Positions 16,733 through 25,904 of a stretch of 64,000 bases of DNA are shown one piece after another. Source of the DNA: Methyloceanibacter sp. wino2 (GTDB lineage: Bacteria; Pseudomonadota; Alphaproteobacteria; Rhizobiales; Methyloligellaceae); the NCBI RefSeq assembly GCF_003071365.1, contig NZ_CP028960.1, positions 1,612,001 to 1,676,000 of the forward strand, read 5' to 3'. Positions within the stretch are counted from its first letter, which is position 1. Every line of letters starts with the position of its first letter. Below the pieces are notes generated by a model. That model saw only the letters and a program-made list of their open reading frames with translations. It was not told where the DNA came from and made no database searches. Both the position numbers and the translations under genes were made by a program.

Positions 16733-17593
16733 ATGGCAATCGAGATTCGCAAGATCGGCGTGATCGGCGCGGGCACGATGGGCAACGGGATTGCGCAGAC
16801 CTTCGCCGCGGCCGGTTACCCGGTGGTGATGCGCGACCTGAAACCCGAGTATGTCGACCGGGGGATGGCGACCGTCGCGAAGAGCCTCGACCGCCTTGTT
16901 TCCAAAGAGAAGATCAGCAGCGCCGACCGGGATGCGACGCTGGAACGGCTCACCGGGACGACGGAGCTGTCCGACTTGGCCGACTGCGATCTGGTGGTCG
17001 AGGCCATTCTCGAAGTCTTCGATCTCAAGGCGGGTCTCGTCAAGGAGCTGGACGAGGTCTGCCGTCCGGACGCGATCCTCGCAACCAACACCTCGTCCAT
17101 CTCCGTGACGCGCATCGCGGCGGTGTCCAAGGACCCCTCGCGGGTGATCGGGATGCATTTCTTCAATCCCGTCCCGCTGATGATGCTGGTGGAGATCATC
17201 CGCGCGCTCCAGACGTCCGACGACGTCTGCGACGCGGTGACGGACATGGTCGCCAAGGTCGGCAAGGAGGCGAAGGTCTCCAAGGACAGCTACGGCTTCG
17301 TGGTCAACCGTGTGCTCATCCCGATGATCAACGAGGCGGTGAACTGCGTGGCCGAGGGCGTCGCCGCGCCAGAGGACGTCGACGACATGATGAAGCTCGG
17401 CGCCAACCACCCGATGGGGCCCTTGGCGCTGGCCGACCTGATCGGCCTCGATGTGTGTCTCAACATCATGGAGACGCTCTACAACGGCTTCGACGACCCT
17501 AAGTACCGGCCGAGCCCGCTTCTGAAGCAGATGTGCGCGGCCGGCTATCTCGGCCGCAAATCCGGCAAGGGCTTCTTCGACTACGGCAGCTAG
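16733..17593 (+). CDS. hbd: 3-hydroxybutyryl-CoA dehydrogenase
   Basis: A protein of about 286 residues that oxidises (S)-3-hydroxybutyryl-CoA to acetoacetyl-CoA with NAD(P). It has the N-terminal Rossmann loop GVIGAGTMGNGIAQ, the NTSSISVT segment, the catalytic HFFNPVP histidine, FVVNRVLIPMINEA, and the C-terminal GRKSGKGFFDY. The second ATG (16733, MAIEIRK) is preferred because GGGGG lies six bases upstream; the first ATG at 16721 has no ribosome binding site. It is divergent from DUF3141 copy 2, linking it to C4 acyl-CoA metabolism. Confidence 0.95.
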   Translation: MAIEIRKIGVIGAGTMGNGIAQTFAAAGYPVVMRDLKPEYVDRGMATVAKSLDRLVSKEKISSADRDATLERLTGTTELSDLADCDLVVEAILEVFDLKAGLVKELDEVCRPDAILATNTSSISVTRIAAVSKDPSRVIGMHFFNPVPLMMLVEIIRALQTSDDVCDAVTDMVAKVGKEAKVSKDSYGFVVNRVLIPMINEAVNCVAEGVAAPEDVDDMMKLGANHPMGPLALADLIGLDVCLNIMETLYNGFDDPKYRPSPLLKQMCAAGYLGRKSGKGFFDYGS

Positions 17594-17600
17594 GGCCGGC

Positions 17601-18200
17601 TCAATCCGGCAGGTTCTTGGTTTTCGGGACGACCACGGCGAACATGTCCGCGAGTGCCGATAGGCTGGCTCCCTGAAGCTGCTCGGCGGGCATGGCCTCG
17701 CCGGTCGCCGGGTTTGCGAGCTCACGCGTCGCCGTGGCGCCCGCGACGACCGTATTGGCATAGCCCTTGTTGAAGGCCGACCGCGCGGTCGAACTCACGC
17801 ACATATGGGTCATGAACCCCCCGTACACGACATTGTCCACGCCGTGCTTCTTGAGCTCCCAATCGAGCTCCGTTTGCTCGAAGGCGGATGGAAATCTCTT
17901 GATGATGACCGTCTCGCCGTCGACCGGTGCCACCACATCGGCAATCTGTCCGATCGGCGCGCCGACGTCATAGGGCGTCCCTTCGCCCGCATCGTGCATG
18001 ATGTGGATGACGGGGCGCCCCGCCTCGCGGAACCGCCGAAGCAGCTCGGCCGCTTCCTTGAGAGCCGGCTCGACGCCCTCGAGCTGCATGACGCCCTCGC
18101 GATAGGTTTGCTGGCAGTCGATCAAGACAAGCGCGCTCGTCGAAATCGGCGCGGGGTCCGGGCTCATGCCGGTGAGATCGCGAAGTGTCGGGTTGGACAT
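17601..18200 (-). CDS. Isochorismatase-family cysteine hydrolase
   Basis: A 199-residue member of the isochorismatase/nicotinamidase fold. The catalytic triad is visible as Asp28 (LVLIDCQQTY), Lys101 (VIIKRFPSAF) and Cys134 (THMCVSST). The start MSNPTLRDL at 18200 is chosen because AGGAGGG lies just upstream; an ATG 48 bases earlier has no such signal. Active-site residues alone do not tell nicotinamidase from biuret, carbamoyl-sarcosine or other amidohydrolases. It is convergent with hbd with only 7 bases between stops. Confidence 0.9.
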   Translation of the reverse strand: MSNPTLRDLTGMSPDPAPISTSALVLIDCQQTYREGVMQLEGVEPALKEAAELLRRFREAGRPVIHIMHDAGEGTPYDVGAPIGQIADVVAPVDGETVIIKRFPSAFEQTELDWELKKHGVDNVVYGGFMTHMCVSSTARSAFNKGYANTVVAGATATRELANPATGEAMPAEQLQGASLSALADMFAVVVPKTKNLPD

Positions 18201-18349
18201 GCAGTTCCCTCCTACGATGCGTCGGCCGGTGCGCCGATCTTTCGGCAAGCATCCTAGCGCAGGCAGGCGGAAAAAAAGAAGCGCCTAAAAGGAGAGTGAA
18301 TCCGGACTTGCCGGATCAGCCGAAATTGGACGTGAAGGGGTGAGGAGAA

Positions 18350-18425
18350 TGGTGCCGCAAGAGGGATTCGAACCCCCGACCTACGCATTACGAATGCGCC
18401 GCTCTACCGACTGAGCTATTGCGGC
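18350..18425 (-). tRNA. tRNA-Thr (CGU anticodon)
   Basis: A 76-base cloverleaf on the minus strand. The acceptor stem GCCGCAA/TTGCGGC is perfect, the D arm is GCTC/GAGC, the anticodon stem GCGCA/TGCGT holds loop TTCGTAA with anticodon CGT, and the T arm GGGGG-TTCGAAT-CCCTC is intact. The discriminator is A and the CCA end is encoded. Confidence 0.97.
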
Positions 18426-18528
18426 CCTTTTCAGTGTGGCCTCGTGCTTAATGCCATTGGCCGCGCGGCGCAAGCGCGCCGCGATGCAGAATGCGCGGGT
18501 CCCCCGCCCGAAATTGGCATCCGCGCCT

Positions 18529-20292
18529 CTAGCGGATGTGGGCGGAGCGCAGCCGTTCCAGCGAGACTTCGCTCTCGTCTTCGGTGTCCGGCGCCACGCC
18601 TGGATCGTCGGGCGCCCGCGGAGGGACGAGGATCGACGCGCTCGGCTTCTCGCCGGCAGCGCCGTCACCTGTCTTGACGGCGGAAGCGGAACTGGCCTCG
18701 GGTCCGGCGTTCTCCGTAGGCGTGACCGACGTCACAGGCGCCGGCGCGGCTTGCGCGGACGGGCTATCCTCGGGCTGTGCGGCGGCAGTTTCGGCGGGCT
18801 GAGGCTCGGCCGACGGCGGCGGGGACACCGCAACCTCTTCGGCCGTGCCCTCGATCACGGATGGGCTTTCGGTCACCGGCTCGCCCAGTGCGGGCCGGGC
18901 CTCGTCTTGCAGGTCAGGCGCATGCGCCGGATGGCTGTCGCGGCGCATGGCGCTGGCATCACGCGGCGGCCCGGTCCATTCGTCGATCTGAAGCGTCTCG
19001 TCGGGCCGGCCGATGGCGTCCGCCGGCGCCTTCCATTCGAACGCGTCCACGACGCCGGTAACCGGTGACACCGGCAGCCAGCGGTCGGAGACGTAGCCGT
19101 CGGCGATCCAGGCGCGGTCGCGCGGGGCCCGCAGCGCCCTGGCAAGCCATTCGCGCTCGCGGCCCTTGTCGCCGCTGCCGCCTTCGATCCGTGCCATCAG
19201 GGTGCAGATCCGGGCCGACGGCGCTTCCTCGAGGTACGGCTCCAGAGCCTCGCGCGCCCGATCCCACTCCTGGGCCTCCACGGCGGCCTGGGCAATGGCG
19301 ACGGAGCCTTCCACGTCGTCGGGGGTCTGCTTGGCCAAATATTCGACGCGCTTCAGGCGGTCCTTCGGCGACAGGCCGGGCTTGGCGAAGGCGTAGGCCA
19401 CGGCAAGACTGGGATGCGGCGACAGCGTCCAGGTCCGCAGGATCTGCCGGGACGCGGCGCGCACCTCGCCCTTGGACGCAAGCAGGCGCCCCGCAATCTC
19501 GGCCGCCGGCACCAGCGACGGCGCCAGCCGCAAGGCCTCGTTTGCCAGGATGAGCGCCTTGCTGGGATCGAAGGCCTCGGTCTCACGCGCCTCGGCGGTC
19601 AGCAGCACCGCGCGGCGCCGGTTCGCGCTTTTCGAATCCACATGTCCGTTCTGGCGGGCGACCGCGAGCGTGTTCAGAGCGCGATCCCAATCGCCGGACC
19701 GGGCCTGAAGATCGAACAGCGCATTGACGCCCCAGGCCAGCTTCGGATTACGGTCGACGGCTTGCTGCGCGAGGACGAGCGCCGCCCCCTCATCGCCCGC
19801 ACGCTTCGCCTCGAGAAAGAGACCGCGCACGCCGAGCAATTCCGTATCGTGATTGTCGAGCATGCCCTCGAAGGTCCGCCGCGCGGCCGCGTCGTCTCCC
19901 TTGAGCTGGGCGGTTTGCGCCTTCAGCAGGGCCGTCAACGGCTCCTGCGGCAGGTTGCGCTGAGCGACCCCCGCATAGCGCTGCGCCTGGGCGCGGTCGC
20001 CAACCCCGATGGCAACGAGTCCACGCGACAGCGCGTCGAAGCCTTGCTTCTGCTTGCGCTGGCGCATATGCGCGGCGACAGCCGACGGCCGGGTCCAGAT
20101 ATAGCGCAGTATGGCCAAGATCAGGATCACGGCCACGACGAACACCGACAGGGACACAACGCCGACGAAGGCGCTGGTCTCGATCTGATAGCCCAGCCAC
20201 TCCACCGAGATCGTGCCGGGCCGGTCGGCAAGCCAGGCAAGTCCCAGCGCCGCCGCGATGACGAAGAGCGTGAAAAAGAGGATGCGTGTCAT
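18529..20292 (-). CDS. HemY N-terminal-domain TPR membrane protein
   Basis: A 587-residue inner-membrane protein. Two N-terminal hydrophobic segments (about residues 3-21 and 43-66) flank a short periplasmic loop. TPR-like helical repeats follow (about 80-400), as in the HemY_N family encoded in heme operons; its molecular role is unsettled. Residues ~440-587 are an Ala/Pro/Glu-rich disordered tail that contains IEGTAEEVAV, nearly the same as a segment in the adjacent Mic60-like protein. It starts three bases after the Mic60 stop and is the last gene of hemC-hemD-mic60-hemY. It is not the oxygen-dependent protoporphyrinogen oxidase also called HemY. Confidence 0.9.
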   Translation of the reverse strand: MTRILFFTLFVIAAALGLAWLADRPGTISVEWLGYQIETSAFVGVVSLSVFVVAVILILAILRYIWTRPSAVAAHMRQRKQKQGFDALSRGLVAIGVGDRAQAQRYAGVAQRNLPQEPLTALLKAQTAQLKGDDAAARRTFEGMLDNHDTELLGVRGLFLEAKRAGDEGAALVLAQQAVDRNPKLAWGVNALFDLQARSGDWDRALNTLAVARQNGHVDSKSANRRRAVLLTAEARETEAFDPSKALILANEALRLAPSLVPAAEIAGRLLASKGEVRAASRQILRTWTLSPHPSLAVAYAFAKPGLSPKDRLKRVEYLAKQTPDDVEGSVAIAQAAVEAQEWDRAREALEPYLEEAPSARICTLMARIEGGSGDKGREREWLARALRAPRDRAWIADGYVSDRWLPVSPVTGVVDAFEWKAPADAIGRPDETLQIDEWTGPPRDASAMRRDSHPAHAPDLQDEARPALGEPVTESPSVIEGTAEEVAVSPPPSAEPQPAETAAAQPEDSPSAQAAPAPVTSVTPTENAGPEASSASAVKTGDGAAGEKPSASILVPPRAPDDPGVAPDTEDESEVSLERLRSAHIR

Positions 20293-20295
20293 CGG

Positions 20296-21861
20296 CTATT
20301 CTGTCTCGTCTGCCGCCGGGGGGACCACAATCTGAGGGGCGCCGTCAGTTTCTGCCAAGGATACAAGTAGCGCCTCCTGCATGCGCTGCAAGGCCGTGTC
20401 CGCATCGAGGCGCGCGAGCGCATCGTCGATCCACGGTCCGAAGGTCTTGGCCTCCGGCCCCTTGAGCTTTTCAACTTCCATAAGGGCTTCCTGGAGATTC
20501 CCGGCTTGGAGCTTCGCGTCGGCGCGGGCCAGGATCGCATCCGGCCCCGTGCCGTCCGGCTGTTCCCCGATCCGCCGAACCTTGACGAGCGACTGGGCGC
20601 CGCCGAGGAGCCGGCCAAAAAGATCCTGCTCGGCTTCAGGCTGCGCGGCCAGCGCTTGCTCGCGCAGCGCGGCAAACGAGGCGGCCAGCATCGGTACGGT
20701 CGGAATGCCGGTATGCTCGTACTCGGCAAGGTCTTCGAGGTCGTTCGTGTCGGTCGACAGCGCCGTCATGGCCGCGAGTTCCGGCGCGAAGGGGCGGCCC
20801 GAGTTGACCGCGTCGCGCAGGCCCGAATAGGCGATCGTGAGATTGGCCTTCCTGGTTTGGGCGTTCTCCTCATCGACCGCGCGCTCCAAAGACGGAAGCG
20901 TCGTCTCGATCTCGTTCAGGCGCCGCTGCAACGCTGAGATCTCGGGCTTCAACTTTGGCCCGTCATCCGCGGACATCGTGGCCGTCGTCAACGCCTTGAG
21001 CTTGGCGTCGAGAGCGGAAACTTCCGACTTCAGCGCCTCGACGGTTTTGCCGTCTGCGCCGGACGCCGTGGCGCCGGCCAAGGCCGACTGAACCTCTGTC
21101 TGGACCTTGCTCTGTATTTGACTGTCGAGACGCTGTTCGGCCTCCGCGACCTGCCGGCTGATCGCCGCGGCGTCAGCGACGGAACCGCCGTCTTTCGCCG
21201 CCTCGGCCATCGACTTGAGGCTCTGCTGCATCTCGGCCACCTGTGCCGCGAGTGTCTTGACCTCGGCCGGGTCGACGGCCGGCGTTGCAGCCTCTCCGGA
21301 CGTGGACTCAAGCGTCGTCAGACGGGACTGCAATGCCGCGAGAGCGTCGGCGTTGTCCGGGGTCTTCGGCGCAGTTTCGAGCGCGGCAATCCTGGTCTCG
21401 ATGTTCTCGATGCCGGCCTCTTGTTGCGGCGCGCTTACCGGCAGGTAGCCCCAGACCAAGGCCGCCAAGACCGCGAGCCCGCCGGCGAGCCCCGCCAAGG
21501 CATGGGTGAAGAGGGCACCGATCCAGGCGAGAAATCTGCTGCCGAACGAGCGGTCGCTGGATACGGCCGCAGGCGCCGGCTGTGCCTCGTCGGCTTGCGC
21601 GTCGGACTCTCCATCCGCCTCGCCCGGCTCATCGCCATCGGCGCTGTCCTCGCCGGACTCCTCGACGTCCGCCTCGTGTGCCGGCGCTTCGTCCGCGCTG
21701 GCGGAACCGGCCTCGAGCGCTCCCGCCGTCGTCTCTTCGGCTTTCGACTCCTCGGCGCTCGGTTCGACGGACACTTCCGTCGCCGTGCCCTCGATGGTCG
21801 GGCGCGGACGCTTGTCCGCGGAATCGGATCCCGTGCCCCTCTCGTCGAAGGTACCGCTCAT
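20296..21861 (-). CDS. Alphaproteobacterial Mic60/mitofilin-like membrane protein
   Basis: A 521-residue protein with the Mic60 architecture: an acidic disordered cytoplasmic N-terminus (1-105), one transmembrane helix (~112-140), a long coiled coil (~148-345) and a conserved C-terminal mitofilin-like helical domain (~390-510, including LFGRLLGGAQSLVKVRR and GNLQEALMEVEKL). Its place between hemD and the HemY-like gene is the usual location of alphaproteobacterial mitofilin homologues (COG4223), which bend membranes and tether envelope contact sites in species with intracytoplasmic membranes. The N-terminal tail has IEGTATEVSV, shared with the HemY tail. Confidence 0.88.
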   Translation of the reverse strand: MSGTFDERGTGSDSADKRPRPTIEGTATEVSVEPSAEESKAEETTAGALEAGSASADEAPAHEADVEESGEDSADGDEPGEADGESDAQADEAQPAPAAVSSDRSFGSRFLAWIGALFTHALAGLAGGLAVLAALVWGYLPVSAPQQEAGIENIETRIAALETAPKTPDNADALAALQSRLTTLESTSGEAATPAVDPAEVKTLAAQVAEMQQSLKSMAEAAKDGGSVADAAAISRQVAEAEQRLDSQIQSKVQTEVQSALAGATASGADGKTVEALKSEVSALDAKLKALTTATMSADDGPKLKPEISALQRRLNEIETTLPSLERAVDEENAQTRKANLTIAYSGLRDAVNSGRPFAPELAAMTALSTDTNDLEDLAEYEHTGIPTVPMLAASFAALREQALAAQPEAEQDLFGRLLGGAQSLVKVRRIGEQPDGTGPDAILARADAKLQAGNLQEALMEVEKLKGPEAKTFGPWIDDALARLDADTALQRMQEALLVSLAETDGAPQIVVPPAADETE

Positions 21862-21949
21862 CGCATCATGACCTCTGCGCTGTCGCCAATGTGGCCGAAC
21901 TCATACAGCCGAAAATCGAATCGGCCCGTGGCACGCATCGAGAAAATAC

Positions 21950-22666
21950 TCACGCACCGGCCTCCACCAGCGCAATGAGATCCTCCTCACGCGCATACGG
22001 GGGAACGCGTGCTTCGACGCCCAAGGGCACGACGGCCTCTGCTATCGCCTTGGACAAGCAATAGCAAACGAGTCCCTTAACTTGTGTGACGAGGCCGTAG
22101 CGCTGGATGAGTCTGGCGAATGCGCGCGCGGTCCGCGGCGACAACAAGAGCACGCCGTCCACGTCGCCCCGCTTGAGTTCCTCGACGATCTGCTCGCTCA
22201 GCTCCTCGACGGGGTGCGAGCGGTACAGGACGACCCGGCGCAACTCGAAGCCGTCTTCCTCGAGCGTGCCCTTCAGGTCGTAAGCGACCTTCTCCGCACC
22301 GATATGGAGCAGCGGACCGTGGTCGGGATGAACTTCCGTGCAGATGATCGGCGGCAGCCCCGCGCCCGTTCCGGGGCCGATGGTCACCTCGGTGAAGCCC
22401 AACTGCCGGGCCGCCCAAGCCGTCGCTTCGCCGACGGCGAATAGCGGCAGTTCGACCGCCTTGTCGCGTTCGGGATGGGTTCCGAGGGCGCGCAGCGCAT
22501 TCCGGCTCGTAATGACGATCGCTTGCGCGCCGTTCAAATTCAGCGGGACGTCCTGAAGAAACTCGATCTCGAGCAGCGGGGCCCGGACAGGCTCATGCCC
22601 CAATGCGGACAGCGTCTCCGCTTCCCTTGTCGCATCCGGTTCCGGCCTCGTTACGAGCAAGCGCAT
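21950..22666 (-). CDS. hemD: Uroporphyrinogen-III synthase
   Basis: A 238-residue enzyme that cyclises hydroxymethylbilane to uroporphyrinogen III, inverting ring D. The sequence is weakly conserved as usual for HemD, but shows LVTRPEPDA at the N-terminus, AIVITSRNALRAL, FAVGEATA and a DGVLLLSPRTARAF segment. It begins 9 bases after hemC, which settles the assignment. An 88-base gap separates it from the Mic60 gene. Confidence 0.93.
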   Translation of the reverse strand: MRLLVTRPEPDATREAETLSALGHEPVRAPLLEIEFLQDVPLNLNGAQAIVITSRNALRALGTHPERDKAVELPLFAVGEATAWAARQLGFTEVTIGPGTGAGLPPIICTEVHPDHGPLLHIGAEKVAYDLKGTLEEDGFELRRVVLYRSHPVEELSEQIVEELKRGDVDGVLLLSPRTARAFARLIQRYGLVTQVKGLVCYCLSKAIAEAVVPLGVEARVPPYAREEDLIALVEAGA

Positions 22667-22675
22667 TCGTTCACA

Positions 22676-23602
22676 TCACGTCAGCTTGTCGAGGAACGCG
22701 GAGCCGGCACGGCCGCGCACGTCCTCGCCGGCCTGGCGGCCGATCGCTTCTGCTTCGGCGCCGGGTCCGGTCATTTCAACCTCGTGCCACTCTGCGCCGT
22801 CCGGAGAGAGAATCAACCCGCGAAACCGGATTGTGTCGCCCTCACTCACCGCAAGTCCCGCGATAGGGGTCCGGCACGACCCGTCCAGCTCGGCAAGAAA
22901 TGCCCGTTCGCAGGTGACGGCGGTCTGCGTCGCCGCATCGTTCAGCGGCTGCAACAGCGCGCGCGTCTCGCCATCATCACAGCGTGCAACGACGCCAATC
23001 GCACCTTGTGCGACAGCCGGCAGCATGTCGCCCACCGAAAGCACCGACGTGGCCGCATCGGCGAGGCCGAGCCGGTCGAGGCCCGCTTTGGCCAACAGCG
23101 TTGCGTCCGCGACGCCCTCGGCGAGTTTTCGCAGGCGCGTCTGAACATTGCCGCGAAAGTCGACGACGCGCACGTCAGGGCGCGCCCGCTTGACCTGGGC
23201 GCCCCGGCGCAAGGAAGAGGTACCGACCACGGCGCCGGCCGGGAGCGCCGCCAAGGAGGCCGCGGATGTACTGAGAAAGGCATCGCGCACGTCGGCGCGC
23301 GGCAGGACGGCAGCAAGGCACAGTCCATCCGGAAGCTGCGTCGGCAGGTCCTTCATGGAATGCACGGCAAGCGCGATATCGCCCCGAAGAAGGGCTTCGT
23401 CGATTTCCTTCGTGAACAGCCCCTTGCCGCCGAAATCGGCCAGCGGCTTGTCTTGGATTCGGTCGCCGCTGGTGGTGATCACGCTCAGCGACGCCGCGCC
23501 GAGCTCCGGACCGTGATGGGCCGCGAGGCGGTCGCGCACGTGCTCGGCCTGCCAGAGCGCGAGGGGACTGCCTCGTGTGCCGATGGGAAGTGATGCGGGC
23601 AA
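22676..23602 (-). CDS. hemC: Porphobilinogen deaminase (hydroxymethylbilane synthase)
   Basis: A 308-residue enzyme that polymerises four porphobilinogen units on a dipyrromethane cofactor. Motifs include IGTRGSPLALWQA, TTSGDRIQDKPL, GGKGLFTKEI, AVHSMKDLPT, GTSSLRRGAQ and the cofactor-attachment Cys243 in ELDGSCRTPIAG. The start codon is TTG at 23602: the nearest upstream ATG is out of frame and the family begins at this point. A weak GAGG lies upstream. First gene of the heme operon, divergent from the DUF808 gene. Confidence 0.96.
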   Translation of the reverse strand: MPASLPIGTRGSPLALWQAEHVRDRLAAHHGPELGAASLSVITTSGDRIQDKPLADFGGKGLFTKEIDEALLRGDIALAVHSMKDLPTQLPDGLCLAAVLPRADVRDAFLSTSAASLAALPAGAVVGTSSLRRGAQVKRARPDVRVVDFRGNVQTRLRKLAEGVADATLLAKAGLDRLGLADAATSVLSVGDMLPAVAQGAIGVVARCDDGETRALLQPLNDAATQTAVTCERAFLAELDGSCRTPIAGLAVSEGDTIRFRGLILSPDGAEWHEVEMTGPGAEAEAIGRQAGEDVRGRAGSAFLDKLT

Positions 23603-23817
23603 GCTGCGAAAAATCCTCGCATTAACAATAGGCTGCGCGGGCGACTCACGGAGGGGAGTACCCCATTATTGGACCGTTTCGCCAGCCCCTTCAATGTCCC
23701 AGGCCATTCGGGCCGACCTCGAAGCCTTGCCGCCGCAACTGTCGCACCGCTCGCGTGTTGCGTATAACAAGGCGGTCCGCTACGGGGGCAGAACAAGGTT
23801 GGAGCGAAACTGAAGCC

Positions 23818-24765
23818 ATGAGCGGCCTTCTCGCATTGCTCGACGACGTCGCCGCCATCGCCAAGATGGCCGCGGCGCAGGTCGACGACATCGCCGCCCA
23901 TGCGGCGAAAGCCACGGGCAAGTCGGCGGGCGTGGTGGTGGACGATGCCGCCGTGACGCCGAAATACGTCACGGGTATCGCCGCAGCCCGCGAACTGCCC
24001 ATGGTCGGCAAGATCGCCACCGGGTCGATCGTCAGCAAGCTCGTGATCCTGTTGCCGGCGCTGCTCTTGCTTCAAGCGTTCGCGCCGTGGGTCATCGCAC
24101 CGCTGCTGCTCCTCGGCGGCTGCTACCTCTGTTTCGAAGGCGCCGAGAAGATCTGGCATTGGATGCTCGGCCATCATGAGACCGAGCGCGACACGGAAAA
24201 GCCCGTCAGCGCCGCTCATCTCGAGGAACAGCGGGTCAAGGGTGCGATCAAGACCGACTTCATCCTGTCGGCCGAGATCATGACCATCGCTCTGTCGACC
24301 ATCGAGGTCGACGACCTTTTGACCCGCGCCATCGTCTTGGCGGTTGTCGCCGTCGTGTTCACCGTCATCGTCTATGGCGCCGTCGCGCTGCTCGTGAAGG
24401 TCGACGATATCGGCTTGCATATGAGCCAGGAGGCGTCGCTGAAGTTCCTTCGTTCCTTTGGGCGTGGTCTTGTCGTGGCCATGCCTACGGTCCTCAACGT
24501 CATCTCCGTCGTCGGTACGATCGCCATGCTCTGGGTCGGCGGCAGCATCGTCGAGCACAGCCTTCACACCCTGCACGTCTCATGGCCGCACGAGGCCACG
24601 GGCTGGATCGTGACGTCGCTGATCGGCGATGACGCGGGCGGTGCGCTCACCTGGATCGTCACCGCCACGGTGCATGCCGTCTTCGGCTTCCTGCTCGGAT
24701 CGATCCTCATTCCGGTCGTGACGGTACTGCTGATGCCGATCGGTGTGCTATTTCCGGAGAAATGA
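23818..24765 (+). CDS. DUF808 (YedI-like) integral membrane protein
   Basis: A 315-residue membrane protein starting [19 protein letters not shown], the characteristic DUF808 N-terminus, with [20 protein letters not shown], a hydrophobic helix near 78-103, [12 protein letters not shown], and several more transmembrane segments to the end. Function of the family is unknown. It sits between divergent hemC and tsaD, and its stop overlaps the tsaD start (ATGA), so it is translationally coupled to tsaD. Confidence 0.9.
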   Translation: MSGLLALLDDVAAIAKMAAAQVDDIAAHAAKATGKSAGVVVDDAAVTPKYVTGIAAARELPMVGKIATGSIVSKLVILLPALLLLQAFAPWVIAPLLLLGGCYLCFEGAEKIWHWMLGHHETERDTEKPVSAAHLEEQRVKGAIKTDFILSAEIMTIALSTIEVDDLLTRAIVLAVVAVVFTVIVYGAVALLVKVDDIGLHMSQEASLKFLRSFGRGLVVAMPTVLNVISVVGTIAMLWVGGSIVEHSLHTLHVSWPHEATGWIVTSLIGDDAGGALTWIVTATVHAVFGFLLGSILIPVVTVLLMPIGVLFPEK

Positions 24766-25844
24766 ACCGGACACCACTCACGCTCCTTGGCATCGAAACC
24801 AGCTGCGACGAGACCGCCGCCGCGGTCGTGCGTCTTCGCGCCGATGGCAGCGGCGAGATTCTCGCCAATGTCGTCCGGGCCCAGCTCGACCTCCATGCGG
24901 CCTATGGGGGCGTCGTGCCGGAGATCGCCGCGCGCGCTCACGTGGACTTGCTGGAGCCGGCGATCAACCAGGCCATGGCGGAGGCCGGGCTCGACTTCGG
25001 CGACCTCGATGGTGTGGCCGCCGCCGCCGGTCCCGGCCTGATCGGCGGCGTCATCGTCGGCCTGACCACCGCAAAGGCCATCGCGCTCGGGGCCGGAAAG
25101 CCGTTCGTCGCGGTCAATCACCTGGAAGCGCACGCGCTCAGCCCCGGCCTCACGGACGATGTCCATCCGCCGTATCTGCTTCTGCTCGTCTCGGGCGGGC
25201 ACACGCAGCTCGTCGTCGTGAACGACGTGGGCGCCTACACCCGTCTCGGCACCACCCTCGACGACGCCCTCGGCGAAGCGTTCGACAAGGCTGCCAAGCT
25301 GCTCGGGCTCGGCTATCCGGGCGGGCCGGAGGTCGAGCGCTGGGCCGCACGCGGGACTGCGAACGTTCCGCTGCCGCGCCCCATGATGGGTCGCCCCGAG
25401 CCGCATTTTTCGCTCGCCGGTCTCAAGACGGCGCTGCGCCAGGAGGCCATGGCACGAGAACCTCTCAGCGAGCAGGACGTCGCCGATCTTTGCGCCAGTT
25501 TCCAGGAAGCCGTCGGCGACGTGGTCCGGGACCGCGTCACCCGGGCCATGGACCTGTTCGAAGACCTCGCCCCCGCGGACACGGTGCTAACGCTCGTCGC
25601 CGCGGGTGGCGTCGCGGCCAACGGGGCGCTCCGGACCGCGCTCGGTGAAGTGGCGGCGGCGCGCGGATACCGGCTGGTGGTGCCGCCCCCGCACCTGTGC
25701 ACGGATAACGCCGCCATGATCGCCTGGGCCGGTGCTCAGCGGCTGGCGCGCGGCCTCACGGACGATATGGGCACGCCGGCGCGCGCACGCTGGCCGCTCG
25801 ATCCGGACGCGGCGCCGGCACTCGGCGCCGGCGTGAAGGCCTAA
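24762..25844 (+). CDS. tsaD: tRNA N6-threonylcarbamoyladenosine transferase TsaD
   Basis: A 360-residue ASKHA-fold protein that transfers the threonylcarbamoyl group to A37 of ANN-decoding tRNAs together with TsaB and TsaE. It has [15 protein letters not shown], the metal-binding HLEAH motif (His120, His124), [28 protein letters not shown] and the C-terminal [10 protein letters not shown]. The start overlaps the DUF808 stop. It is followed by a weak terminator-like hairpin and gpsA. Confidence 0.97.
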   Translation: MNRTPLTLLGIETSCDETAAAVVRLRADGSGEILANVVRAQLDLHAAYGGVVPEIAARAHVDLLEPAINQAMAEAGLDFGDLDGVAAAAGPGLIGGVIVGLTTAKAIALGAGKPFVAVNHLEAHALSPGLTDDVHPPYLLLLVSGGHTQLVVVNDVGAYTRLGTTLDDALGEAFDKAAKLLGLGYPGGPEVERWAARGTANVPLPRPMMGRPEPHFSLAGLKTALRQEAMAREPLSEQDVADLCASFQEAVGDVVRDRVTRAMDLFEDLAPADTVLTLVAAGGVAANGALRTALGEVAAARGYRLVVPPPHLCTDNAAMIAWAGAQRLARGLTDDMGTPARARWPLDPDAAPALGAGVKA

Positions 25845-25864
25845 CGCCGCATTCGGTGCTTTTT
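25845..25864 (+). terminator. Weak terminator-like hairpin after tsaD
   Basis: CGCCG at 25845-25849 and CGGTG at 25854-25858 pair (one G-U) around CATT, followed by C and five T. The stem is short, so termination would be partial. Confidence 0.35.
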
Positions 25865-25904
25865 CGTCCACGCGGAAGGCGAATCTGCGCTAAAACCGGT
25901 CGCC

